Assembly (NCBI RefSeq): GCF_017876295.1
Contig: NZ_JAGINT010000002.1
Span: forward strand, 558,001-622,000
DNA length: 64,000 nucleotides
Reading direction: 5' to 3'
DNA from: Kribbella aluminosa
GTDB lineage: Bacteria; Actinomycetota; Actinomycetes; Propionibacteriales; Kribbellaceae
Shown here: one piece after another, positions 54,542 to 61,708 of the stretch
How the letters are laid out: the number at the start of each line of letters is the position of its first letter
Numbering within the stretch: position 1 is the stretch's first letter
The notes under the pieces: model-generated
The model's input: only the letters and a program-made list of their open reading frames with translations
Told to the model about the DNA's origin: nothing
The model's database searches: none
Position numbers and translations under genes: made by a program

Positions 54542-55216
54542 ATGACCAGACTGCAGCCGACCGCCCGGACCTCCCTTCGCCGCTCGAAGGAACGCGCCGC
54601 CACGGATCGCCAGGCGCTGTACGACGTACTCCTCGACGGCATGTTCTGCCATCTGGGCGTCGTGGTCGACGGCGATCCGCTCGTACTGCCGACGGCGTAC
54701 GGCGTGGACCTGGAGCGCGGGCCGGACGGGACGCTGTACCTGCACGGCTCGGTCGCCGCTCGCAGCATGGTCGCCGCCCCGCGGCAGACCGTCTGCGCCA
54801 CGGTCACGCACGCCGACGGGCTGGTGCTGGCGCGGTCGGCGTTCCACCACTCGGTGAACTACCGGTCCGCGGTGATCTTCGGCGTACCGCGGCTGGTCAC
54901 CGACCCGGACGAGAAGCTGCACGGCCTGAACCGGATCGTCGACCACCTGGTCCCGGGCCGCTCGCTCGGGTCCCGGCCGCCGAACCGGAAGGAGCTGGCG
55001 AAGACGTCCGTCCTCGCTCTCTCGCTGACCGAGGCCTCGGTGAAGACCCGGTCCGGCGGCGCCAACGACGACGAGGAGGACCTCGACCTGCCGTACTGGA
55101 CAGGTGTCATCCCGCTGCACGTCGTCGCCGGCGAACCGGAGAACAACCCCGACTGCGACCTGCTGGTACCCGCCCACGTCCGCACCCGCGCGAACCTGCT
55201 CGGCGCACCGAGTTAA
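54542..55216 (+). CDS. Pyridoxamine 5'-phosphate oxidase-like (split-barrel) protein
   Basis: A 224-aa flavin-binding split-barrel protein: residues DVLLDGMFCHLGVVVDGDPL and LVLPTAYGV, then TLYLHGSVAARSM and VCATVTHADGLVLARSAFHH, followed by VNYRSAVIFG. The family binds FMN or F420 and includes nitroimidazole- and antibiotic-resistance related members; the substrate is unknown. GGAGG is only two bases from the ATG at 54542. Its TAA overlaps the stop of the convergent ABC permease gene. Confidence 0.85.
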   Translation: MTRLQPTARTSLRRSKERAATDRQALYDVLLDGMFCHLGVVVDGDPLVLPTAYGVDLERGPDGTLYLHGSVAARSMVAAPRQTVCATVTHADGLVLARSAFHHSVNYRSAVIFGVPRLVTDPDEKLHGLNRIVDHLVPGRSLGSRPPNRKELAKTSVLALSLTEASVKTRSGGANDDEEDLDLPYWTGVIPLHVVAGEPENNPDCDLLVPAHVRTRANLLGAPS

Positions 55217-55998
55217 GCCACTGTCCCCTTGTTGTAGTTCTTCTGCGCCCAGAAGTAGCCGACGATCGCGATCACCACGCACCACGCTCCGGCGAGCCAG
55301 CCGTTGCCGCTCTCCATCGGCGTCCCCAGCAGCAGGTGCCGCAGGGTGTCGATGATCGGCGTGAACGGCTGGTACCGCGCGAACCAGCGGATGGCGCTCG
55401 GCATCGCGTCCAGCGGGATGAACGTGTTGCTCAGGAACGGCAGCAACAGGCTGATCGGCAGGACGACGTTGCTCGCGCCTTCCGGCGTCTTGCTGGTCAG
55501 CCCGAGCGCGATCGCGAACCAGGTCAGCCCGATGGTCAGCCCGATCAGCAGCAGAATCGCCAGCAGCCAGTCGCCGACCGACGCGTTCGGGCGGAACCCG
55601 ATCAGGATCGCGAACCCGACCACGAGCGCCAGGCTGACGATCGTCACCAGCACGTTGCCGAGCACATGCCCGGTGAGGACCGCGGGCCGGAAGATCGCCA
55701 TCGTCCGGAACCGGGCGACGATGCCCTCGGTCATGTCCGTGCAGACCGCGACCGCGGGCGACATCGTCCCGGACGCGATCGACATCAGCAGAATGCCTGG
55801 GGTGAGGAAGTTGATGTACTGCCCGCGCCCGCCGCCGCCACCGAGGCCGTTCGCGAACGTGTCGCCGAAGACCAGGCCGAACAGCAGGATCATGATGACC
55901 GGCATCCCGAGGGCGCCGAGGGACAGGCCCGGGTACCGCTGGGCGTGCCGCAGGGTGCGGCGGAGCATCGTCGCGGTGTCTTGGATCGGGTAGCTCAT
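55213..55998 (-). CDS. ABC-2 type transporter permease (DrrB-like)
   Basis: A 261-aa permease with six transmembrane helices (for example LGALGMPVIMILLFGLVFGD and LLAILLLIGLTIGLTWFAIA) and an N-terminal amphipathic segment (TATMLRRTLRHAQRYPGLSL). It matches the daunorubicin-exporter type DrrB. The start overlaps the ATPase stop as ATGA. The complex would export a hydrophobic compound; there is no antibiotic gene cluster here to name it. Confidence 0.92.
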   Translation of the reverse strand: MSYPIQDTATMLRRTLRHAQRYPGLSLGALGMPVIMILLFGLVFGDTFANGLGGGGGRGQYINFLTPGILLMSIASGTMSPAVAVCTDMTEGIVARFRTMAIFRPAVLTGHVLGNVLVTIVSLALVVGFAILIGFRPNASVGDWLLAILLLIGLTIGLTWFAIALGLTSKTPEGASNVVLPISLLLPFLSNTFIPLDAMPSAIRWFARYQPFTPIIDTLRHLLLGTPMESGNGWLAGAWCVVIAIVGYFWAQKNYNKGTVA

Positions 55999-56936
55999 TG
56001 TGCTGTGACCTTCTCGGTGGGCTGACCGGTGACGGCGAAGAACACGTCGTCCAGATCAGGGGTGTGGACAGTCAGTTCGTCGACCTCGAGCGAGGCGTCG
56101 TCGATCCGGGCCAGCAGGTCGCGCAGCGCGTGCACGCTGCCGTCGTTCGGCACCTGCAGGACCAGGGCTTCGTGGTTCGGTACGGCGGTCGGCAGCACCT
56201 GGCCCGCGAGCGTGAACGCCTCGGGGGACGTGAACCGCAGCCGGATGTGCCCGCCGGGTGCGAGCCGCTTGAGCTCTTCCGCCGTACCCTGGGCGACGAG
56301 CCGCCCGTGGTCGAGGACGGCGATCCGGTCGGCCAGCTCGTCGGCCTCGTCCAGGTACTGCGTGGTGAGCAGGACCGTGGTGCCGCCGGCGACCAGGTCG
56401 CGGATCATCGTCCACATGCTGTGCCGGCTACGCGGATCGAGACCGGTCGTCGGCTCGTCCAGGAAGATGATCCGTGGGCGGCCGACCAGCGTCATCGCCA
56501 GGTCGAGCCGGCGCTTCATGCCGCCGGAGTACGTCATCGCCAGCTTCTTGCCGGCGTCGACCAGGTCGAACTGCTCCAGCAGTTCGTCCGCCCGCTGCCG
56601 GGCCTCCTGCTTGCCCAGGTGGTACAGGTCGGCCATCAGGATCAGGTTCTCCCGGCCGGTCATCAGGCCGTCGACCGCGGAGAACTGGCCGGTGACGCCG
56701 ATCGCGGCGCGGACCGCCTCCGGGTCCTGCGCCAGGTCGCGGCCGGCCACCCGGATCTCGCCGGCGTCGGCGGCGGCCAAGGTGGACAGGATCCGGACCA
56801 CGGTGGTCTTGCCGGCGCCGTTCGGGCCGAGCAGGGAAAAGATGGTGCCTTCGGCAACGTTCAGGTCGATGCCGTCGAGGACGAGTTTGTCGCCGTAGGA
56901 CTTGCGCAGTCCGCGGACGTCGATTGCTGGTGACAT
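55995..56936 (-). CDS. ABC transporter ATP-binding protein (DrrA-like)
   Basis: A 313-aa ATPase with Walker A LLGPNGAGKTT, signature YSGGMKRRLDLAMTL, Walker B RIIFLDEPTTGLD and the switch region TTQYLDEADELADRI. The C-terminal 90 residues form the DrrA-type domain with VHTPDLDDVFFAVTG. It pairs with the overlapping permease gene. The EXLDI gene lies 131 bp upstream on the same strand, so the three are probably one operon. Confidence 0.94.
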   Translation of the reverse strand: MSPAIDVRGLRKSYGDKLVLDGIDLNVAEGTIFSLLGPNGAGKTTVVRILSTLAAADAGEIRVAGRDLAQDPEAVRAAIGVTGQFSAVDGLMTGRENLILMADLYHLGKQEARQRADELLEQFDLVDAGKKLAMTYSGGMKRRLDLAMTLVGRPRIIFLDEPTTGLDPRSRHSMWTMIRDLVAGGTTVLLTTQYLDEADELADRIAVLDHGRLVAQGTAEELKRLAPGGHIRLRFTSPEAFTLAGQVLPTAVPNHEALVLQVPNDGSVHALRDLLARIDDASLEVDELTVHTPDLDDVFFAVTGQPTEKVTAQ

Positions 56937-57067
56937 GAGAGGTCCTTGGTTGTTTTCGGGCAGGGCGAACCTGACCCGGGTGGCTTGACGGGTCGTGCTG
57001 AGGAGGATTCGGGCGTGCCTGACCGGCCGGGCGCTCAGCCGCGAGCGTCCGGTGGTCTCGAGTTCAG

Positions 57068-57592
57068 TTAGATGTCGAGGTCCTCGACCGCCGGTTGGTC
57101 GGCGGCCTCCTCGACGAGTTCGTAGAGGTCTTCCGGGATCAGCTCGCGGAGCTGGTCGATCGTGTCCACGACGTACAGGCTGGCCTCGCCCTGCGCCATG
57201 CTCCACGACTGGTCGGAGCTCCAGTTGCCGACCCAGGAGCGCCAGCCGGTCAGGTAGCGCTCGTCGTCGGCGCCCTGCTTGAACTGGTTGCGGCGGTCGG
57301 CGTGCAGGACGAACTTGCCGGTGCGGCTGCGGTAGACCTGGAAGGCCTCGTAGCCGGTGCTGCTCGAGCGGCCGCCTTCGGCGAGCAGTACGCCGGAGAA
57401 CCGTTGCTTGCGGCCGGTGCCCCGGCCGACCCGCACGGTGATCTCGTCGTACCCCTCGAGCCGGCCTTCCTCCATCTCGACGTACTTGCGCAGGGCGATC
57501 GAGATCGCCGAGGACAGGTTGCCGGCGAGCTCCTGCGCCCGCTTGTAGAGCGGCAGGTCGTCGTCGGACACATAGATCGTCTTGTTGGGCAT
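57068..57592 (-). CDS. EXLDI-family protein with ribbon-helix-helix-like N-terminus
   Basis: A 174-aa actinobacterial protein that ends in EDLDI, the motif for which the EXLDI family is named. The first 45 residues (KTIYVSDDDLPLYKRAQELA, then SAISIALRKYVEMEE) look like a ribbon-helix-helix DNA-binding unit, and the rest is a conserved domain (VGRGTGRKQRFSGVLLAEGG, YLTGWRSWVGNWSSDQ) of unknown function. A strong inverted repeat covers its promoter. It heads the DrrAB-type operon, so a ligand-sensing autorepressor of the exporter is the natural hypothesis. GGAGGAG precedes the ATG. Confidence 0.85.
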   Translation of the reverse strand: MPNKTIYVSDDDLPLYKRAQELAGNLSSAISIALRKYVEMEEGRLEGYDEITVRVGRGTGRKQRFSGVLLAEGGRSSSTGYEAFQVYRSRTGKFVLHADRRNQFKQGADDERYLTGWRSWVGNWSSDQSWSMAQGEASLYVVDTIDQLRELIPEDLYELVEEAADQPAVEDLDI

Positions 57593-57604
57593 CGCTGTCT
57601 CCTC

Positions 57605-57661
57605 CTACGTAGAACTATACGTACATCTCTCCGCATATGTCTACGTAGAGATGTACGTAGA
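57605..57661. promoter_or_regulatory. Operator and promoter of the EXLDI-ABC operon
   Basis: TACGTACATCTCT (57618-57630) and AGAGATGTACGTA (57647-57659) form a perfect 13-bp inverted repeat. TACGTAGA also occurs three times (57606, 57642, 57654). On the minus strand, -35 TAGACA (57643-57638), 18 bp, -10 TATAGT (57619-57614) lie within the repeats, so a bound protein would block transcription. ACGTAG-rich ribbon-helix-helix-type half-sites fit the EXLDI N-terminus. Confidence 0.75.
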
Positions 57662-57831
57662 TGTGGAAGCAGGGGACGGCCCTGGTGAACGGTGTGGAAA
57701 CCAGCTGACTCAAACCTGACTTATCCACAGATTCGAGCCGATTTTGAACACTTTCGGTGGAGAAGTAACGCCCACCCTGGGGATAACTCCACGAAATCGG
57801 TGTGCACACCTGGGGACACGGGTGTGGATAA
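57662..57831. other. DnaA-box cluster outside oriC (second)
   Basis: Five boxes lie in 170 bases: TGTGGAAGC (57662), TGTGGAAAC (57693), TTATCCACA (57721, exact consensus), TGGGGATAA (57778) and TGTGGATAA (57823, exact consensus on the other strand). The region has no gene and lies between the EXLDI operator and the crgA stop. The rest, to 57902, shows no other structure. Confidence 0.6.
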
Positions 57832-57902
57832 CTCGGCGTCCTGCTGACGATGTCCTCGGCCGGACTGCCCGGGTCCCGGCCGAGGTCAGCGAAGTCGAGG
57901 AG

Positions 57903-58163
57903 TCAGACCCACTGGGTGGAGACGACGAAACCGACCGCGATCAGGCCCATGCCGATCAGCAGGTTCCAGTTACCGAGGTCCTTCATCACCGGGATGTTCT
58001 GGCCGGCAACGTAGAAGACGACCAGCCAGATGAGACCGAGCAGCCAGCACGCGACCATCAGCGGCGCCACCCAGACGCGTGACTGGGTACGTGGCTTCTT
58101 CGGCGTCTTCTCCGCCTTGACCTTCTCGGTCTTCTTCTTGTTGCGACTGCTCGACTCGGGCAC
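57903..58163 (-). CDS. crgA: Cell division protein CrgA
   Basis: An 86-aa membrane protein that helps place the septum and links FtsZ-associated division proteins with peptidoglycan synthesis in actinobacteria. It has a basic N-terminus (PESSSRNKKKTEKVKAEKTP), then two transmembrane helices (APLMVACWLLGLIWLVVFYV and LLIGMGLIAVGFVVSTQW). The GTG start at 58163 follows AAGGAG. It is divergent from the DUF881 gene, its usual partner. Confidence 0.95.
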   Translation of the reverse strand: MPESSSRNKKKTEKVKAEKTPKKPRTQSRVWVAPLMVACWLLGLIWLVVFYVAGQNIPVMKDLGNWNLLIGMGLIAVGFVVSTQWV

Positions 58164-58263
58164 GTCTGAACTCCTTGTAAGGACGCATAAGCTGACCGCA
58201 GCAGGACCTGTTCGGGTCCGGTCCCGCGCTAGCGTAGTGCAGAGAGCAATCTGGAGATCACGG

Positions 58264-59034
58264 GTGCGTAGGTTGAGGCGGATTTCACTGTGGCGCGCGG
58301 TCGCGCCGGTGGCGCTGATGTGTGCCGGTCTGCTGTTCGCGACGAGTGCCACCAACGCCCGGGGCACCGACCTGCGGCCCAGCCGTAACACTACGCTCGC
58401 GGGCCTGGTGGAGGAACAGAGTCGCCGCAGCGCCAGCCTGGTCAAGCAGCACGCGGCCCTGACCCACGACATCGAGGCGTTGCAGGCGCAGCAGGGCTCG
58501 ATCGACCCGAAGCTCGCCAAGCAGTTCGAGGACCTGTCCGAGCAGGTCGGCACCCGGCCGGTCACCGGCCCCGGTCTGAGCGTGACGCTCCGGGACGCGC
58601 CGCCCGAGGTGGTCAAGGACAACCCGGACGTCGACGAGAACTGGCTGGTCATCCACCAGCAGGACATCCAGGCCGTGGTGAACGCGCTCTGGGCCGGCGG
58701 CGCCGAGGCGATGACGATCCAGAACCAGCGGGTCATCTCCACCACCGGGGTGAAGTGCGTCGGCAACTCGGTCGTCCTGCACGGCGTCCCGTACCTCCCG
58801 CCGTACACGATCTCCGCGATCGGCGACCGGCGGAAGTTGCAGAAGGCTCTCGACGACTCGCAGTACATCCAGAACCTGCACGACTACGTGGTGAAGTTCC
58901 AGCTCGGGTACGACGTGAAGAACGACTCGTCGCTGCAGATGCCGGCGTACGAAGGCACCCTGGACCTGCAGACGGCGACCGTGCCCGGGTTCCCGCGCAC
59001 TCCTTCGGTCAGCCCCACCGTCACCGGGCGGTAG
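58264..59034 (+). CDS. DUF881 membrane-anchored protein
   Basis: A 256-aa protein with an N-terminal transmembrane anchor (ISLWRAVAPVALMCAGLLFA), a coiled-coil stretch (EEQSRRSASLVKQHAALTHD) and the DUF881 domain (GLSVTLRDAPP, LVIHQQDIQAVVNALWAGGA, VLHGVPYLPPYTI). DUF881 proteins lie beside division genes in actinobacteria and Bacillus (YlxW/YlxX-like); a role at the septum is inferred. The GTG at 58264 starts the basic pre-anchor sequence VRRLRR. Confidence 0.9.
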   Translation: MRRLRRISLWRAVAPVALMCAGLLFATSATNARGTDLRPSRNTTLAGLVEEQSRRSASLVKQHAALTHDIEALQAQQGSIDPKLAKQFEDLSEQVGTRPVTGPGLSVTLRDAPPEVVKDNPDVDENWLVIHQQDIQAVVNALWAGGAEAMTIQNQRVISTTGVKCVGNSVVLHGVPYLPPYTISAIGDRRKLQKALDDSQYIQNLHDYVVKFQLGYDVKNDSSLQMPAYEGTLDLQTATVPGFPRTPSVSPTVTGR

Positions 59035-59062
59035 TTGTCGGGGAGCTGACACAATGGACGGC

Positions 59063-59680
59063 ATGCCGCGGATCCTCGTCGTCGACAACTACGACTCGTT
59101 CGTTTACAACCTGGTGCAGTACCTGCAGCAACTGCGGGCCGACACCACGGTGCTGCGGAACGACGAGGTGAATCCTGAGCAGGCCGCCGAGTTCGACGGT
59201 GTGCTGCTGTCCCCCGGCCCTGGTACGCCGGAAGAGGCTGGTGCCTGCGTCGACATCGTCCAGCAGAAGGGCGGCGAGGTCCCGATCTTCGGGGTCTGCC
59301 TCGGTCTCCAGGCGATCGGCGTCGCGTACGGCGGGGTCGTCGGGCGCGCGGACGAGCTGCTGCACGGGAAGACCAGCCAGGTGTTCCACCAGGGCGCCGG
59401 CGTACTGTCCGGGCTCCCGTCGCCGTTCACCGCCACCCGGTACCACTCGCTGGCGATCGCCGAGGACAGCGTGCCGGACGTGCTCGAGGTGACCGCGCGC
59501 ACGGGGGCCGGCGTGATCATGGCGGCCCGGCACCGCGACCTGCCGGTCGAGGGCGTGCAGTTCCACCCCGAGTCCGTGCTCACCGAGGGCGGCCACCGGA
59601 TGCTCGCGAACTGGCTGACGACCTGCGGCGACCCGGACGCGGTCGCCAACTCCGCCGGCCTCGCCCCCGTGGTCAGCTGA
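59063..59680 (+). CDS. Aminodeoxychorismate/anthranilate synthase glutaminase subunit
   Basis: A 205-aa class I glutamine amidotransferase. It supplies ammonia to chorismate-using synthases in folate (PabA) or tryptophan (TrpG) pathways. Motifs: RILVVDNYDSFVYNLVQYLQ, LLSPGPGTPEEAG, nucleophile Cys in IFGVCLGLQAIG and the His-Glu pair in GVQFHPESVLTEGG. Position beside crgA and pknB is conserved in actinobacteria, where it is often called trpG or pabA. The ATG at 59063 matches homologues; an ATG at 59054 is possible. Confidence 0.92.
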   Translation: MPRILVVDNYDSFVYNLVQYLQQLRADTTVLRNDEVNPEQAAEFDGVLLSPGPGTPEEAGACVDIVQQKGGEVPIFGVCLGLQAIGVAYGGVVGRADELLHGKTSQVFHQGAGVLSGLPSPFTATRYHSLAIAEDSVPDVLEVTARTGAGVIMAARHRDLPVEGVQFHPESVLTEGGHRMLANWLTTCGDPDAVANSAGLAPVVS

Positions 59681-59690
59681 CCCAGCACAG

Positions 59691-59728
59691 CAGAACCCCG
59701 TCGAGGCGATCGCCTCGACGGGGTTCTG
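59691..59728. terminator. Bidirectional terminator between convergent GATase and pknB
   Basis: A perfect 38-base palindrome: 19-base arms, starting CAGAACCCCGTCGAGGC and ending GCCTCGACGGGGTTCTG, with no spacer at the centre. It lies 11 bases after the GATase stop and 16 before the pknB stop. AGAA on one side and TTCT on the other serve both strands. Confidence 0.9.
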
Positions 59729-59743
59729 TGCGTTCAGGACTGC

Positions 59744-61582
59744 TCAGCCGCCCGGGATCGTGATGACCGGCGTGCTCGGCCCGCCGCTCGGGTTGTCCGT
59801 CGGGGTCGAGGACGGCGGCGCGGTCGGCTGCAGCTTGTTCACCGTCAGAATGATCAGCTTGCCCTTCGGCGCCTTGGTGCCGGCCTTGATGGACTGCTGC
59901 AGTACGGCGCCGTCGGCCGCGTTCTGGTCGTTGCCCAACGTCTGTCCGACCCGGAAGCCGGCCTGCTCGAGCGTCACCTTCGCGTCGTTGAACGTCTGCG
60001 TGACGACGTCCGGGACGTCGACCTGCACCACACCGCTGGAGACCGTCAAGGTGAACTCGGTGCCTGGCGGGTACTGGCTGCCCGGGTCCGGGCTGACCGC
60101 GATCACGGTGCCCTTCTTCTGGTCGCTGTCCTGCTCGACTGCCTGGGACTTGACGGTGAACTGGCCGTTGGCGCTCTCGATCTGCTTGCGGGCCTTGGAC
60201 TCCGACATCCCGATCACGTCCGGCACCGGGTAGGTGTTCTTCCCGCCGGACACCACCACGGCCACGGTCGAGCCCGGGTCCGCCTCGGTGCCGGCATCCG
60301 GCGTCTGGCGGATGATCAGGCCGCGGCCGACCGAGTCGCTCTTCTCCGTGGTCGAGGTGACCTTCAGGTTCTTCGCCGCCAGCAGCTGGGTCGCCGCGAC
60401 CAGCGACTTGTTGCCGAGATCGGGCACCTGGACCTTCGCGGGCGGCGTGTTCGACGTCGTCGGACCACCGGCATTGTTGTTGTTGTACTTCGAGTACAGC
60501 GCGTAGGCGCCGATCGCGATCGCCACGATCGCCAGCCCGAGCAGGAAGTACGCCAGGCCGCGGTTCCGCCGGGAGCGGGGCTCGTCGCCCTCCTCCAGGT
60601 CGTCGCCGCCCGGCGGCAGCAGGTCGTTGCCGCCGGTCTGCCGGAGCTGCTGGGTGGCGGCCGTCGGCGCCAGCTGGGTCGGCTGCAGCTGCCGGGTCTC
60701 CGCGACCGCGGACATCGGCGCGGTCACCTGCTGGCCGGCCAGCACCCGGTGGATGTCGGCGCGCATCTCGGACGCGCTCTGGTACCGCTCCTCGCGGTTC
60801 TTCGCCAGCGCCTTCAGGACGACCGCGTCGACCTCCGGCGGGATGTCCGGGTCGAACGAGGACGGCGGCAGCGGCTGCTCCCGGACGTGCTGGTACGCCA
60901 CCGAGACCGGGGACTCGCCGACGAACGGCGGCCGGCCGGTGAGCAGTTCGTACAGCAGGCAGCCGGTCGAGTACAGGTCGGAGCGGGCGTCCACGGTCTC
61001 GCCGCGGGCCTGCTCCGGGGACAGGTACTGCGCGGTGCCGATCACGGCCGCGGTCTGGGTCATCGTGGAGGACGTGTCGGCGACCGCGCGGGCGATCCCG
61101 AAGTCCATCACCTTGACCTGGCCCTGCGGGGTCAGCATCACGTTCCCGGGCTTGATGTCGCGGTGCACGATGCCGGCCCGGTGGCTGTAGTCGAGCGCCT
61201 CGAGCACACCGGACGTGATCTCCAGCGCGCGCTCCGGCATGATCTTGCGGCCCTCGCGGATCAGGTCGCGCAGCGTCTTGCCGGTGACCAGCTCCATCAC
61301 GATGTACGGGATCGTGACGCCGGAGCCGTTCGGATCCGGTTCCTCGCCGGTGTCGTAGACCGAGACGATCGTCGGGTGGTTCAGCGAGGCGGCCGACTGG
61401 GCCTCCCGCCGGAACCGCGCCTGGAACGTGGCGTCGCTGGCCAGGTCGACCCGCAGCCGCTTGATCGCGACGCTCCGGCCGAGCCGGTTGTCCAGGCCCC
61501 TGCGGACCTCGGCCATACCGCCGCGGCCGAGCGGCTCGCCTTCTTCGTACCGGCCGCCGACGAGACGTGCCTGCGATGTCAT
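59744..61582 (-). CDS. pknB: Serine/threonine protein kinase PknB with PASTA domains
   Basis: A 612-aa membrane kinase that senses peptidoglycan fragments and controls growth and division. The kinase domain has the Gly loop LGRGGMAEVRRG, Lys41 in VAIKRL, catalytic HRDIKPGNVM and DFGIAR. A linker with clustered Thr/Gln precedes one transmembrane helix (GLAYFLLGLAIVAIAIGAYA). Outside are three PASTA domains (starting VQVPDLGNKSLVAA, YPVPDVIGMSESKA and VDVPDVVTQTFNDA) and a Pro/Ser-rich end. Mycobacterial PknB has four PASTA domains, so this is shorter. It is last in the rodA-pbpA-pknB order. Confidence 0.96.
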   Translation of the reverse strand: MTSQARLVGGRYEEGEPLGRGGMAEVRRGLDNRLGRSVAIKRLRVDLASDATFQARFRREAQSAASLNHPTIVSVYDTGEEPDPNGSGVTIPYIVMELVTGKTLRDLIREGRKIMPERALEITSGVLEALDYSHRAGIVHRDIKPGNVMLTPQGQVKVMDFGIARAVADTSSTMTQTAAVIGTAQYLSPEQARGETVDARSDLYSTGCLLYELLTGRPPFVGESPVSVAYQHVREQPLPPSSFDPDIPPEVDAVVLKALAKNREERYQSASEMRADIHRVLAGQQVTAPMSAVAETRQLQPTQLAPTAATQQLRQTGGNDLLPPGGDDLEEGDEPRSRRNRGLAYFLLGLAIVAIAIGAYALYSKYNNNNAGGPTTSNTPPAKVQVPDLGNKSLVAATQLLAAKNLKVTSTTEKSDSVGRGLIIRQTPDAGTEADPGSTVAVVVSGGKNTYPVPDVIGMSESKARKQIESANGQFTVKSQAVEQDSDQKKGTVIAVSPDPGSQYPPGTEFTLTVSSGVVQVDVPDVVTQTFNDAKVTLEQAGFRVGQTLGNDQNAADGAVLQQSIKAGTKAPKGKLIILTVNKLQPTAPPSSTPTDNPSGGPSTPVITIPGG

Positions 61583-61708
61583 GACCCAGCCTTCCAACCT
61601 GTCCGGAAAAACACACTCAACTTGCCCAAGGTAGCGATCGCCACACCTGGGACCCCGTTGGAAAGACGCACCGTGGTCGCATCATTCCGTATCGTCCTCA
61701 TTGGCTTC

